The notes beneath the pieces are model-generated. The model saw only the letters and a program-made list of their open reading frames with translations. It searched no databases and was not told the origin of the DNA. DNA of 64,000 nt, from NCBI RefSeq assembly GCF_900128425.1, contig NZ_LT635782.1, positions 1,121,690-1,185,689 of the forward strand, read 5' to 3'. Below, in pieces: positions 1 to 9,557 of this stretch. Made by a program: the position numbers and the translations under genes. How positions within the stretch are numbered: the first letter of the stretch is position 1; each line of letters begins with the position of its first letter. The DNA comes from Anaerococcus urinomassiliensis. Lineage in GTDB: Bacteria; Bacillota; Clostridia; Tissierellales; Peptoniphilaceae.

Positions 1-484
1 AGATATCTAATCCCAAGGTTCCGATGAAACTTACCAAGTAATATGCTATGTATCCACCAAGTATTCCTCCACCAAGACTTGCATGGGTCTTATTATAATC
101 AATGGTCCATGAAAGGTCATATCTAACTAATCCCTTTGATAAAAACCCAAGAGTTATCAGAAATACTAAGTACAAGAGCAAGAATCTCCCTAAGTTTTCT
201 TTGTACTTGTCCCTATAGGCAAAGAGAAAGCTTATGAAAATTATAATAGGCACAAGTATTGAAATTTTCCCAAAACTAATTGTAAACCAATTAGTTATGG
301 CGTTGCCAAGCTTTCCTGTGTTGCTTGATAGAATAAATATAAACAAGAATGCACTAAGGGCCATCATTATCAATGAAAAAATATTAAAATCAAATGACCG
401 AGTGCGTTTTTTATTCTTAGAATTTTTAGGAGGCTTTTTAGTAGATGTCTTTCTTATTCTATTTTGATTTTTACTATTAGCCAT
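1..484 (-). CDS. ftsK: DNA translocase FtsK/SpoIIIE, N-terminal part (cut by window edge)
   Basis: The reading frame opens at ATG 484 behind GGGAGG-type ribosome binding sequence and runs open for 161 codons off the left edge. Residues 1-34 are Lys/Arg/Asn-rich. Hydrophobic stretches follow at about 35-55, 70-90 and 98-116, and then a glycine-rich motif GGGILGGYIAYYL that leads into GTLGLDI. This is the layout of the FtsK/SpoIIIE four-helix membrane domain, in which a GG(x)IG-type segment precedes the last helix. The family pumps DNA through the division septum during chromosome segregation. The ATPase and gamma domains lie outside the window, so only the membrane anchor is seen. Identification rests on the membrane-domain pattern alone. 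Confidence 0.8.
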   Translation of the reverse strand, partial: MANSKNQNRIRKTSTKKPPKNSKNKKRTRSFDFNIFSLIMMALSAFLFIFILSSNTGKLGNAITNWFTISFGKISILVPIIIFISFLFAYRDKYKENLGRFLLLYLVFLITLGFLSKGLVRYDLSWTIDYNKTHASLGGGILGGYIAYYLVSFIGTLGLDI

Positions 485-545
485 AATCTACCTCCCTATA
501 AATTATATCTGAAATGAGCAAAAAAAGAAACCTCAAGGATTTAAA

Positions 546-575
546 TAGAAAAAGCAACCACGGATAGTAGTTGCT
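546..575 (-). terminator. Rho-independent terminator of the ABC exporter operon
   Basis: On the minus strand AGCAAC (570-575) pairs with GTTGCT (553-558) around an 11-nt loop, followed by TTTTTCTATTT. It lies just after the stop codon of the 577-1677 permease and before the ftsK-like gene. Confidence 0.6.
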
Positions 576-576
576 G

Positions 577-1677
577 TTATTTTTCTAACTTTGGCTTTGC
601 CAAAATCGTTAGTATTATAAATCCTAGGCAATAACCAATTAATATAAGGCTATTCTTATTGATAAAGGAATAATCAGCTTTAGTCATAATGTCTTTTATA
701 TTTGAAACATAATAAAAGGCTGGGAATATTTTTCCAATCTTGATGGCAAAATCACCCAAAAGTTCTTGTGGAACAAATATTCCTGTAAGAAAAGATGATC
801 CCAAGGAAAATACGTTCATTATGCCAGTTATGGTGTTTTCTTTTTTTGCAAGTTTTGAAACAAGTACAGCAAAGCAAACAATAGTTGCTGTAAACAATAG
901 TGCATTTGCCATCATTTGACTAACTTGTCTTGAAAATGAAAAGTCTTTAAAATATAGGCAATATAAAATAACATAGATTAGCCAAATTCCAAGACCTGAT
1001 ATGATATGTCCCAAGATAAGCTGTAAGTCTTGGCTAGATTTTTTCATTGGGGAGATTAGATTTCTCTTTTTTGTCATCTCCTTATTGTAAGTAAGGTTTA
1101 TGGTCCCTACTATTAGTATAATCTGGCTCATTATAACATATGCCATCATTTGGAAATAATATGGGCTATCTTTTTTGTAGTTTTTGCTGATTGAATTGAC
1201 CCTTACATCAATTTCTTTATCAAAATTATCCTCTGTGTTTTTTATAGCTTCACTTGTGGTAAATCCCGCATTTTCAAAGGCTTCTATCTGATTTAAGAAT
1301 GAGTCTAGATCATTTTTTGCAAAGAGAGTGAATGAATCATTATATACTTCTTTAAACTTTAATACTCGATTATTCTCAAAATCACTTGGTATATCTATGG
1401 CGCAAACTATCTCTTCGTAAAATAATTTGTCGTCTAGTAAGTCTTCATCTACATCAACAAGAATGTGATTTTTGTCTATAAAATCAACCACAGCTTTAGA
1501 GATTTCTGTATTTGACTCATCTTTTACATATATAGGTAATTTAGTTCTCGTAAATTTATCAACTGGATCACCAGACCCAGCAAAGATAAACATCAAAACT
1601 AAAAATATAATTGTGTAAAGCATCAATGATTTCTTGTGACTTTTTAATATTTTAAAGTAATTTTTAAAGACTATCAT
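577..1677 (-). CDS. ABC-2 type transporter permease (second subunit)
   Basis: A 366-aa membrane protein with one N-terminal helix (about residues 18-36), a large extracytoplasmic region (about 40-175), and a C-terminal block of five to six helices (about 180-360). This is the ABC2_membrane_3 arrangement. The start ATG at 1677 lies inside the end of the preceding permease gene (14-bp overlap), which indicates translational coupling. An AGAGG ribosome binding site sits 8 nt upstream. Together with the gene at 1664-2761 and the ATPase at 2763-3701 it forms a heterodimeric exporter. The substrate (drug, lipid or peptide) cannot be told from sequence. Transcription ends at the hairpin at 546-575. 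Confidence 0.85.
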   Translation of the reverse strand: MIVFKNYFKILKSHKKSLMLYTIIFLVLMFIFAGSGDPVDKFTRTKLPIYVKDESNTEISKAVVDFIDKNHILVDVDEDLLDDKLFYEEIVCAIDIPSDFENNRVLKFKEVYNDSFTLFAKNDLDSFLNQIEAFENAGFTTSEAIKNTEDNFDKEIDVRVNSISKNYKKDSPYYFQMMAYVIMSQIILIVGTINLTYNKEMTKKRNLISPMKKSSQDLQLILGHIISGLGIWLIYVILYCLYFKDFSFSRQVSQMMANALLFTATIVCFAVLVSKLAKKENTITGIMNVFSLGSSFLTGIFVPQELLGDFAIKIGKIFPAFYYVSNIKDIMTKADYSFINKNSLILIGYCLGFIILTILAKPKLEK

Positions 1678-2761
1678 ATTGCTTACCTCTAGTAAATATA
1701 AAAGTTAACAAAATAAGTCCTAAGGTAACTCCCACTAGGCAAATAAGGTTATTGTAGTACCTATCTAAACTTTCGTAATAGTACAAAGAATATATGCCAT
1801 CACTGATTAAAGCGACTGGATTGATTTTATTTATCAAAGGTGCTTTCTCAGCAATTATAATTTTTATATTCGATACCATCATTCCAGCTAGAAAAGATAA
1901 TAACAAAGATATGCCTATACCTAGGCCAAGCTTTGTCTCAATGTCAGCCTTGTTGCTTGCTCCGATTACCATTCCAAGGCTAACCCCTGAAAGAGATCCT
2001 ATGGCAACTATCAGCAACAGTTGGGGGATTCTATTAGAAAAATCTACTCCCAAAACTTTATTAAAAATTAGCATGGTAAGTAAGGCAATAAAGAAGTTTA
2101 ACAAAAATCCCACACTCATAGATGCCAAAAGGCTTATTCTTTTATTAAGTGGTGATATGGCATTTCTCTTTGCTATAGTGGTCAAATTTGCTTCGTATTG
2201 GTAGATTATAGAAAGCCCCCAGGAATAACCATATATGATTTGAAAACCGATAAGAGCATAGAAGAACACCATAGTAGGATCCATATCCTTATTTGGAATA
2301 TCACTTTCTATGTGGGTCTTATCAACGAAAATATTTGAAATATCACTGCTGGGATTTTTCTCCATTATGGTTCTTGCCATATTTTCGTTCATAGAATAAT
2401 ACTTTAGAATATTTACAAGAATGCTTTCTTTAATCCCATTTTTCTTTAAAAGAACCTTATCCTTTTTTTCTATATAAGCACTTATGTCATCTCGATCTAA
2501 GATTTTGTCATCTTTGGATGCTAGAAAATCAAGCAAGTCTTCATCTTTCATTTGATCAGTAAAGTTTTTAAAATACTGATCATCAAGCAGGCTTTCATTT
2601 ACCCCAACTTTAATTGCTTCAAAATTATTGGAATCTTTCACATTGCCAAGGGCAAGTTTGAAAAACACTCCCAAAACCAGAGGAAAGATTAAAGCCCAAA
2701 AAATCATAACTTTTTGTCGCATAAAGACCCTAAGAGTCTTTTTAAATTCATGATAGAACAT
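1664..2761 (-). CDS. ABC-2 type transporter permease (first subunit)
   Basis: A 365-aa protein with the same plan as its downstream neighbour: one N-terminal helix (about 18-37), an extracytoplasmic domain (about 40-165), then a cluster of helices ending near residue 360. It starts 1 nt after the stop of the ATPase gene, with GAGGGACTAGG directly upstream of the ATG. The sequence IPNKDMDPTMVFFYAL at the entry to the membrane block is typical of ABC-2 permeases. The two permeases are diverged copies and probably form a heterodimer served by one ATPase. Confidence 0.85.
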   Translation of the reverse strand: MFYHEFKKTLRVFMRQKVMIFWALIFPLVLGVFFKLALGNVKDSNNFEAIKVGVNESLLDDQYFKNFTDQMKDEDLLDFLASKDDKILDRDDISAYIEKKDKVLLKKNGIKESILVNILKYYSMNENMARTIMEKNPSSDISNIFVDKTHIESDIPNKDMDPTMVFFYALIGFQIIYGYSWGLSIIYQYEANLTTIAKRNAISPLNKRISLLASMSVGFLLNFFIALLTMLIFNKVLGVDFSNRIPQLLLIVAIGSLSGVSLGMVIGASNKADIETKLGLGIGISLLLSFLAGMMVSNIKIIIAEKAPLINKINPVALISDGIYSLYYYESLDRYYNNLICLVGVTLGLILLTFIFTRGKQYDSL

Positions 2762-2762
2762 C

Positions 2763-3701
2763 CTAGTCCCTCAATTCTTTGCCTGTAAGAGACAAGAATA
2801 CATCGTTAAGACTTGGAGATTGACTGGTCAAATCGTCGTATTCCAAAGAGTTTTTATTAAAGAAATCAATCAAATTTATGAGGTTATTCTTACCGTGAGC
2901 AAAGTTTAGATGATAGTATCCATCCTTATATTCTATATCTATGAGATGATCCATTTCCTTTATTTGATCTATTTGTTCACTACTTAGCTTATCACTTGCA
3001 AAAGATACTTTCTCATTGATATCTATCAAATCTTTGAGACTTTCTTTTGTACCCTTGGCTATCACCTTGCCCCTGTCAATAATTACTATGTAGTCACAGA
3101 GCTCTTCTACTTCATCCATATAGTGAGAAGTGTATATTATCGTAGCTCCTTCTTTGTTAAGTTTTTTAATACCCTCCAAGATGTTATTTCTAGATTGAGG
3201 GTCGACAGCAACTGTCGGTTCATCAAAGATAATAATTTCTGGTTTGTGGGCTATACCACATGCAATGTTTAATCTTCGTAAAAGTCCACCAGAAAGCTCT
3301 TTTGGTTTAAATTTTAGAAAGTCATTGAGTCCAACCAAGTCGCAAGCCTCTTTGACAAGTTCTTTTCTTTTATTTTTATCTTTTATGTAAAGGCCACAAA
3401 AATAATCAATGTTTTCATAGACGCTAAGCTCTTCATAGACTCCTACATCTTGGAAAACCACTCCAATCTTTCCCTTTATATCATATGATTCCGGTGTCAT
3501 TTCTTGATCAAAAATTTTGATAGATCCACTATCTTTGTAAAGTAAGGCAAGCATACAATTAATAGTCGTTGATTTACCTGAACCATTTGGTCCCAATAAG
3601 CCTAATATTTCTCCTTTTTTGACATCTAAGTCTAGATTATCGACTGCTCTTAGTTTTTTATAGGACTTAACCAAGCCTCTAACTTCAATAATATTCTCCA
3701 T
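2763..3701 (-). CDS. ABC transporter ATP-binding protein (exporter type)
   Basis: A 312-aa ABC ATPase. Walker A is GLLGPNGSGKSTT (about residues 34-46), the Q-loop is VVFQDVG (about 82-88), the signature is LSGGLLRRL (about 136-144; the usual Q/M after LSGG is L), and Walker B is IIIFDEPTVAVDP. The H-loop is YTSH. A C-terminal extension of about 90 residues follows, as in the DrrA/CcmA-type subfamily. The start at 3701 is preceded by GGAGGGATCC. It is the first gene of a three-gene operon with the two ABC-2 permeases and would supply energy for export across the cytoplasmic membrane. Confidence 0.92.
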   Translation of the reverse strand: MENIIEVRGLVKSYKKLRAVDNLDLDVKKGEILGLLGPNGSGKSTTINCMLALLYKDSGSIKIFDQEMTPESYDIKGKIGVVFQDVGVYEELSVYENIDYFCGLYIKDKNKRKELVKEACDLVGLNDFLKFKPKELSGGLLRRLNIACGIAHKPEIIIFDEPTVAVDPQSRNNILEGIKKLNKEGATIIYTSHYMDEVEELCDYIVIIDRGKVIAKGTKESLKDLIDINEKVSFASDKLSSEQIDQIKEMDHLIDIEYKDGYYHLNFAHGKNNLINLIDFFNKNSLEYDDLTSQSPSLNDVFLSLTGKELRD

Positions 3702-3789
3702 GGATCCCTCCTAAAGAAATTATATCACCAATTTTTTATTATTTAAAAATTTTTCATAAATTTTACTTGTTTTTAACTTAAATTTTACA

Positions 3790-3827
3790 AATAAAAATCG
3801 GCCTATGCTCATAGCATAAAACCGATT
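3790..3827 (-). terminator. Terminator downstream of pnp
   Basis: On the minus strand AATCGG (3822-3827) pairs with CCGATT (3796-3801), enclosing a second hairpin of TATGC/GCATA, followed by TTTTTATTTG. It separates pnp from the ABC exporter operon, which has the same orientation. Confidence 0.7.
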
Positions 3828-3834
3828 AATTTGC

Positions 3835-5997
3835 TTAGTTGTTGTGATTTCTTGGATCTTCGTCTGCTGGCCAAGCTTCTTGTTTTCTAGATCCTTCTTC
3901 CTTTTCTTCTCTTTCTGGTTTTGGAAGTAGGGATTTTCTTGAAAGATTAATTCTACCTTGTTTGTCGATTTCTGTAACTTTAACCTTTACTTCATCTCCA
4001 ACACTTAGAACATCTTCGACTTTGCCAACACGTTTGTGGTCAATTTGTGATATGTGAAGTAGTCCTTCCTTGCCAATTGCTATTTCAACAAAGGCTCCGA
4101 AATTCATTATCCTTGTTACTTTACCAGTGTAAACATCTCCTGCTTTTGGATCTGTTACAATAGACTTGATCATTTCTATAGCACGTTTACCACTTTCACC
4201 ATCAACTGATGCAACTGTAATGTGGCCATCATCTTCAGTTTCTATTGTTACACCTGTTTCATCAATGATCTTATTGATTGTCTTTCCACCAGATCCAATC
4301 ACATCGCGAACCTTTTCTGGGTCTATGTCTATGGTAAATAGTCTTGGAGCATAGTCAGATATGTCTTCACGTGGCTTTTGGATAGTTGATTCTATTAGGT
4401 CAAGAATTTGCATCCTTGCTTCTTTGGCATTTGATAGAGATTCTTCAAGGACTTCTCTTGTGATTCCTGATATTTTCATATCCATTTGTAAAGCTGTGAT
4501 TCCATCACGAGTTCCTGCTACCTTAAAGTCCATATCTCCTAGGTGGTCTTCTAGACCTTGGATATCTGTAAGGATTGATATAGAATCTTCTTCCTTGATA
4601 AGACCCATAGCAATACCTGCTACTGGTTTTTTGATTGGAACACCGGCATCCATTAGTGATAGGGTTGAACCACAGATTGATGCTTGAGAACTTGAACCAT
4701 TGGATGACAATACTTCAGAAACCACCCTAATTGTATATGGGAACTCACTTAATTCTGGTAAAACTGGAATAAGTGCACGTTCTGCCAAGCGACCGTGTCC
4801 TATTTCACGACGGCCAGGAGCTCTTAGTGGTTTGATATCCCCTACTGAAAATGGTGGAAAGTTGTATTGGTGCATGTAGCGTTTTTGGATTTCTTTGCGA
4901 TTTAGTCCATCTATGATTTGTACGTCTGCTGGTGAGCCTAGGGTTACTACAGATAGTACTTGAGTTTGGCCTCTTTTGAATAATCCTGAACCGTGAACTC
5001 TAGGTAGTGTACCAACTTCTGCTGAAAGTGGTCTGATTTCTTTCATTTGACGTCCATCTGGTCTGATTTTATCAATTGAAATCATACGACGAACTTCTAT
5101 TTTCATGATATCGTCAATGACTCTATGGATTTCATCTTCGCTTTCTGGATAGTATTCTAGGAATTTTTCTTTGGCAGCTTCTTCTATATTAAAGATAGCT
5201 TCTCCGCGTTCCATTTTATCAGTAGTTCTGATAGAATCTTTGATAGCTTGAGAATATTCTTCGATGATTTTTTCTTCTAGCTCTGATGGAACTAATACTT
5301 CGACAAGATTTTTCTCTTTGCCTATTTCATCAATTATTGTTTGTATAAAGTCACAAATATGGCCAATCTCTTCATGAGCTATTAGCATAGCTTCAAGCAT
5401 TTTATCTTCTGTAAGTTCGTTTGCTCCAGCTTCCACCATATTTATAGCATCTTTGCTACCTGCAACTGTTAGTTCAAGTAGCGATTTTTCTCTTTGTTCT
5501 TCGTTTGGATTGATGATATATTCCCCATCAACATATCCTACAGATACTGCTGCTACTGGTCCATTAAATGGTATATCAGATATGCCAAGTGCAATACTTG
5601 CGCCTATTGTAGATAGGCAGTCTGGCTTGTTATCCTCGTCCATAGAAAATACAGTTGCAATGACTTGAACGTCGTTATAATAGTTTTCAGGGAAAAGTGG
5701 TCTTAGTGGTCTATCCATTTGGCGGCTAATAAGGGTTGCTTCATCACTTGCCTTACCTTCTCTTTTTAAAAATCCACCTGGTATTTTCCCTACAGCGTAT
5801 AGCTTTTCTTGGAAGTCACAAATTAGAGGGAAAAAATCTATGCCCTCTCTTGGTTTTTCGCTTGCTACCGCTGTTACTAAAAGAGATGTATCCCCACTTT
5901 TTATGTAACATTCTCCATTGGCTTGTTCTGCAAATTTTCCTATTGTCACATCTAGATCAAAGTCATGATTTGAACTGTACTTGTAAATTTTTTCCAT
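3835..5997 (-). CDS. pnp: Polyribonucleotide nucleotidyltransferase (PNPase)
   Basis: A 720-aa protein of standard PNPase length. It has two RNase PH-type domains (about 1-230 and 310-545) with GRREIGHGRLAERAL and SNGSSSQASICG in the second, a linker helix domain, a KH domain with VIGSGGKTINKII (about 555-615), and an S1 domain (about 622-690) with GAFVEIAIGKEGLLHIS. It degrades RNA 3' to 5' phosphorolytically and works in mRNA turnover. The start at 5997 has AGGGAG upstream. rpsO lies directly upstream, the classic rpsO-pnp order. A hairpin terminator follows at 3790-3827. Confidence 0.97.
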   Translation of the reverse strand: MEKIYKYSSNHDFDLDVTIGKFAEQANGECYIKSGDTSLLVTAVASEKPREGIDFFPLICDFQEKLYAVGKIPGGFLKREGKASDEATLISRQMDRPLRPLFPENYYNDVQVIATVFSMDEDNKPDCLSTIGASIALGISDIPFNGPVAAVSVGYVDGEYIINPNEEQREKSLLELTVAGSKDAINMVEAGANELTEDKMLEAMLIAHEEIGHICDFIQTIIDEIGKEKNLVEVLVPSELEEKIIEEYSQAIKDSIRTTDKMERGEAIFNIEEAAKEKFLEYYPESEDEIHRVIDDIMKIEVRRMISIDKIRPDGRQMKEIRPLSAEVGTLPRVHGSGLFKRGQTQVLSVVTLGSPADVQIIDGLNRKEIQKRYMHQYNFPPFSVGDIKPLRAPGRREIGHGRLAERALIPVLPELSEFPYTIRVVSEVLSSNGSSSQASICGSTLSLMDAGVPIKKPVAGIAMGLIKEEDSISILTDIQGLEDHLGDMDFKVAGTRDGITALQMDMKISGITREVLEESLSNAKEARMQILDLIESTIQKPREDISDYAPRLFTIDIDPEKVRDVIGSGGKTINKIIDETGVTIETEDDGHITVASVDGESGKRAIEMIKSIVTDPKAGDVYTGKVTRIMNFGAFVEIAIGKEGLLHISQIDHKRVGKVEDVLSVGDEVKVKVTEIDKQGRINLSRKSLLPKPEREEKEEGSRKQEAWPADEDPRNHNN

Positions 5998-6040
5998 AAA
6001 TTCTCCCTAAAAAATAAGGCGGGTATAACCCCGCCCATAA

Positions 6041-6307
6041 TTAGCCTCTGATTCCTACTCTTTCGATGATTGATCTATATCTATCAATGTCCTTATCTCT
6101 TAAGTAGTTTAGTAAACCTCTTCTACGTCTAATCATTTTAAAAAGTCCTCTTCTTGATGAGTGGTCTTTTGGATTAGCCTTAAGGTGCTCTGTTAAATCT
6201 TTGATTCTGTAGCTTAATATAGCTATTTGTACTTCTGGAGAACCTGTATCTCCTTCTTCTAATTGGTATTCTTTGATAAGTTCTTGTTTCTTTTCTAATG
6301 TTAACAT
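6041..6307 (-). CDS. rpsO: 30S ribosomal protein S15
   Basis: An 88-aa protein with the S15 signature [13 protein letters not shown] and [18 protein letters not shown]. The frame is open further upstream, but the ATG at 6307 is chosen: it is preceded by CGGAGGAAAAT and gives the usual S15 length, whereas the longer reading adds 20 residues unlike S15. S15 binds 16S rRNA early in assembly of the small-subunit platform. It lies between ribF, which ends in its own terminator, and pnp. Confidence 0.97.
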   Translation of the reverse strand: MLTLEKKQELIKEYQLEEGDTGSPEVQIAILSYRIKDLTEHLKANPKDHSSRRGLFKMIRRRRGLLNYLRDKDIDRYRSIIERVGIRG

Positions 6308-6393
6308 ATTTTCCTCCGTTATTTTATTTGCCTTAAGCCTTGTGAAAGTCGAGGTTTCAATCACCAAGCCTAGGTACTTTAGCTATTATACCA

Positions 6394-6427
6394 ATAAAAA
6401 AAGCATTTGTAAAGATTACAAATACTT
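6394..6427 (-). terminator. Terminator overlapping the end of ribF
   Basis: On the minus strand AAGTATTTGTA (6417-6427) pairs with TACAAATGCTT (6401-6411), with one mismatch, followed by TTTTTTATT. The hairpin begins inside the last codons of ribF and separates the rimP-ribF block from rpsO-pnp. Confidence 0.75.
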
Positions 6428-7354
6428 ATTTTCTATAGTATCGTAAGCCATCTTTTTATCAAATTCCATTTGCTCAATAAGCTCATCAGCACTATTAAAT
6501 TTATAGTCTCCTCTGAAAAACTCTAAAAATTCTAATGAAATTAATTCATCATATATTTCATCTGAGAAGTCTAGTATATAAGTTTCGATTTTCCTATCCA
6601 TATTTTCAAAAGTTGGATTCTTGCCAATGTTGGTTAGGGCAAAATGAGCTTTGCCTTTTACATTAACACGTGTTAGATATACACCATCTTTTGGTATTAC
6701 ATAGTCGTAATTTAACTTAAGATTTGCAGTTGGGAAGTTTAGGGTTCTTCCTCTCTTGTATCCATGAGTGACAGTTCCTCTTATTTGGTAAGGTCTAGCC
6801 AAATACTCATTAGCCTTTGCAATTTCTGCTTTTTTTATAAGCTCTCTGATTGTTCCAGAAGATACTTTTTCATCACCATCATAGATAAAATCAACTACTT
6901 TTGTCTTGTAAGAAAATTCATCTTCATATTTTTTGAGAACATCTACATTGCCAGAAGCGTTTTTGCCAAATTTGTAGTCTCCACCCACAACCACTGCTTT
7001 TGTATTAAGCTTTTTATACAAAATATCTCTAATAAATTCTAATGGCGAAAGTGATTTGAATTTGTCGTTAAATTCTAATATACAAAAATCTTCTATACCC
7101 ATCTCAGAAAGTATCTCGATCTTATCATCTATGCTTGTTAGATATAAGGATTCCTTGGTTAGAGTTTTCTTGCTATTTTCTTTAAAGAGCAAAACTGAAG
7201 GAACTAGGTTCATTGATTTGGCTAGTCCTATATTTGTTTGCATTAGTTTTTGATGGCCAATATGGACTCCATCAAAATTACCAAGGGAAACTACCTTAGC
7301 TTCCACATCGGTAAGTCCTTGGTCAAGGTCTACTACTTTTATATTATTTTTCAT
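6416..7354 (-). CDS. ribF: Bifunctional riboflavin kinase / FAD synthetase
   Basis: A 312-aa protein of normal RibF length. The N-terminal nucleotidyltransferase domain has NFDGVHIGHQKL (about 27-38, HxGH class) and SSGTIRELI. The C-terminal flavokinase domain has HGYKRGRTLNFPTANL (about 197-212). It converts riboflavin to FMN and then FAD. The start overlaps the end of truB by 11 bp, so it is translationally coupled within the rimP-ribF operon. The truB-ribF pairing is common in Firmicutes. Confidence 0.95.
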   Translation of the reverse strand: MKNNIKVVDLDQGLTDVEAKVVSLGNFDGVHIGHQKLMQTNIGLAKSMNLVPSVLLFKENSKKTLTKESLYLTSIDDKIEILSEMGIEDFCILEFNDKFKSLSPLEFIRDILYKKLNTKAVVVGGDYKFGKNASGNVDVLKKYEDEFSYKTKVVDFIYDGDEKVSSGTIRELIKKAEIAKANEYLARPYQIRGTVTHGYKRGRTLNFPTANLKLNYDYVIPKDGVYLTRVNVKGKAHFALTNIGKNPTFENMDRKIETYILDFSDEIYDELISLEFLEFFRGDYKFNSADELIEQMEFDKKMAYDTIENKYL

Positions 7355-8228
7355 AAAATACTTTCTCCATTTTTAGGAAATATCGATCTTCATCTTTAAA
7401 ATTCTTAGCAAGTCCTATGAATTGATCACCAACATAGACCCTGACTAAATCATCAGAGTATATATCATAAACTCTCATAGTCATACCATTTGTCGCTTGT
7501 TTAAAATAGGACTTATCAAGCCTTATCTCTTTGTAGTCCTTAAGGACATAATCAACTGGCTTGATGTGGCTTAAGATTTCATCTTTTCCCATTTCCAGTA
7601 AGTCGGCTGAATTTATGGCATCTTCTATGACAAAATCTCCAACCTTTGACCTAGTAAGTTTATTTACATAGGCAAAAGATCCCATGGCTTCTCCCAAGTC
7701 ATCTATAAGGGTTCTAATGTAGGTTCCTTTAGAACATGTGATTTTAAAAGTAGCTTTTGGAAAGTCAAAGTCTATGAATTCGAAGTCATAAATTGTGACC
7801 TTTCGAGTCTTTCTTTCTACTTCTATACCATTTCTAGCCAAATCATACATCTTAGTCCCATTAATCTTTATGGCTGAATACATAGGCGGAATTTGCGTAA
7901 TTTGACCTTTGAAATTATCCATTTCACATATAAGTTCATCCTTAGTAAAAGTCTTATTAGATTCTTCGGTTACTTGCCCTGACCAGTCTAGGGTATCGGT
8001 ACGTGAGCCAAATACTGCCTCAGTGATGTACTCCTTTTTCTCATTCATTAGGAAATCAGATACCCTAGTGGCCTTGCCTATTACAATAGGCAAAACACCA
8101 TCTGCTTCGAGATCTAAGGTTCCAGTGTGACCAACTTTTTTCGTATTCAAGGCTTTTTTGACTAGACCTACACATTTGTTAGAAGATATGCCAACTTCTT
8201 TGTTTACATTTAATATTCCACTAATCAT
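7344..8228 (-). CDS. truB: tRNA pseudouridine(55) synthase
   Basis: A 294-aa TruB. Motif GHTGTLDLEADGVLP (about 34-48) contains the catalytic Asp of GTLD; the usual P-x-A-S/T after it is LEAD here, a mild variation. IPPMYSAIKINGTKMY and CSKGTYIRTLIDDLG are further TruB signatures. The enzyme makes pseudouridine 55 in the T-loop of tRNAs. Its start overlaps the nrnA end by 8 bp and its end overlaps ribF by 11 bp. Confidence 0.95.
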   Translation of the reverse strand: MISGILNVNKEVGISSNKCVGLVKKALNTKKVGHTGTLDLEADGVLPIVIGKATRVSDFLMNEKKEYITEAVFGSRTDTLDWSGQVTEESNKTFTKDELICEMDNFKGQITQIPPMYSAIKINGTKMYDLARNGIEVERKTRKVTIYDFEFIDFDFPKATFKITCSKGTYIRTLIDDLGEAMGSFAYVNKLTRSKVGDFVIEDAINSADLLEMGKDEILSHIKPVDYVLKDYKEIRLDKSYFKQATNGMTMRVYDIYSDDLVRVYVGDQFIGLAKNFKDEDRYFLKMEKVFYEK

Positions 8229-9204
8229 TTATACTTTTTAATATATTTAAGGCTTTTTCTCTAGCTTCTTGTAAGTCATCCGCAAAGATTGTAAATCCAC
8301 TAGCTCTGATATGGCCTCCACCACCGTTTTCACGGGCAGTTTTTGATACGTCAACATCTTTTGACCTAAGTGATGCCTTGAACTCATTTGGCCCATATTC
8401 TTTGATAATCATAGAAACATCGACACCATCTAAATCTCTTAGTTGGTTTACAACATTTTCTGCATCACCAATTTGGACTCCATGTTTCTCTACAAGGTCT
8501 TTAGATGCTATTGCAAACACTTTATTGCCAATAAATTCAGCATTAGCAATCATTTCGTTTTCAAATTGCATCACTTTAATCGGTTTGGATTGGTATAAAT
8601 TTCTGTAGATGTATTCCATATCAGCGCCAGCTGTGGAAAGTCTGCCAGCAGTCACAAAGGTGTTTTCTGTTACATTTGTATACAAAAATCTACCAGTATC
8701 TGTGACAATTCCTGTAAATAATAAGCTTGCTGTAATCTTATCTAGGGGAAGGTCAAGTCTATCTATAATTTCATAAATAAGTTCACATGTAGCTGGAGAA
8801 TCATCAACTATGATATTTAGGTCAGTTTGGATTCCACCACCTACATGGTGGTCTACTACTGCTGTTTTCTTAGAATTTTGGGCTATTGGCAGTGCTGTTC
8901 CAATTCTTTCCATCTCAGATGCATCAAGAACGAAAAAAAGGTCATAGGAATCTCTGTGATCTTTTGAATAATATTCTAAGTCAGGTAAGAATTTCAAATA
9001 ATCATCTATCTCATCATGACCTATAACATCTACATCCTTGCCATAATTTCTTAGGGCCCTTGCAAATCCAAGGGTAGATCCCAGATTATCTCCATCTGGG
9101 TCTACGTGAGAAGCTATTGCTATAGTTTCTGCTTGGTCTATAAAACTTTTTAATTGGTCTAGTTTTTCTTTACTAATTTTCATCTTTATTATGAGACCTT
9201 TCAT
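8221..9204 (-). CDS. nrnA: DHH/DHHA1 phosphoesterase, NrnA-type (nanoRNase / pAp phosphatase)
   Basis: A 327-aa DHH-family enzyme. N-terminal metal motifs are ASHVDPDGDNLGSTLG (about 31-46), FVLDASEMERIG and the DHH motif VVDHHVGGG. The DHHA1 part ends in ENGGGGHIRASGFTI (substrate-binding GGGH). The family cleaves short oligoribonucleotides and 3'-phosphoadenosine 5'-phosphate. Two starts are possible: 9204 (overlapping rbfA by 32 bp) or the second Met at 9183 (MKISKE), which overlaps less; neither has a strong ribosome binding site. The position between rbfA and truB is the usual one in Firmicutes. Confidence 0.9.
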   Translation of the reverse strand: MKGLIIKMKISKEKLDQLKSFIDQAETIAIASHVDPDGDNLGSTLGFARALRNYGKDVDVIGHDEIDDYLKFLPDLEYYSKDHRDSYDLFFVLDASEMERIGTALPIAQNSKKTAVVDHHVGGGIQTDLNIIVDDSPATCELIYEIIDRLDLPLDKITASLLFTGIVTDTGRFLYTNVTENTFVTAGRLSTAGADMEYIYRNLYQSKPIKVMQFENEMIANAEFIGNKVFAIASKDLVEKHGVQIGDAENVVNQLRDLDGVDVSMIIKEYGPNEFKASLRSKDVDVSKTARENGGGGHIRASGFTIFADDLQEAREKALNILKSIND

Positions 9205-9556
9205 CTTTTTCTATTGTTTCTTTGATGAGCTTATCCATGTAAGCACCGTATTCTATAGACTCGTCAAGTTTGAACCTAAATTCCGGCATAGATCTTAGTC
9301 TCATCCTGTCACCTATTAGAACTTTGATATATCCTTTAGCTTGGTTAAGTGCATCTATTACACCTTCTTTTTTGCTAGTATCTCCTAAAACTGAAATATA
9401 GCAATCAGCAAAGGATAGGTCGTTAGTTACCCTAACTTCTATGACAGAAACAGCAGCAGTGTCAGCTAGTCTAGGGTCGTTTAAGTCATCTCTGATGATC
9501 TTGGATAGTTCCTTTTGGACTTCTGCACCTATTCTTTCTGTTCTTATCTTTTTCAT
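9173..9556 (-). CDS. rbfA: 30S ribosome-binding factor A
   Basis: A 127-aa protein with the RbfA KH-type fold signatures RTERIGAEVQKELSKII at the N-terminus and MRLRSMPEFRFKLDESIEYG toward the C-terminus. It assists maturation of the 16S rRNA 5' end in late 30S assembly. It begins 1 nt after the infB stop and overlaps the nrnA start. Length is normal. Confidence 0.95.
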   Translation of the reverse strand: MKKIRTERIGAEVQKELSKIIRDDLNDPRLADTAAVSVIEVRVTNDLSFADCYISVLGDTSKKEGVIDALNQAKGYIKVLIGDRMRLRSMPEFRFKLDESIEYGAYMDKLIKETIEKDERSHNKDEN

Positions 9557-9557
9557 T

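Noticed and set aside
6308..6367. N-terminal extension of S15.
   Set aside because: Not S15-like; the ATG at 6307 has a strong ribosome binding site and gives the normal 88-aa protein.
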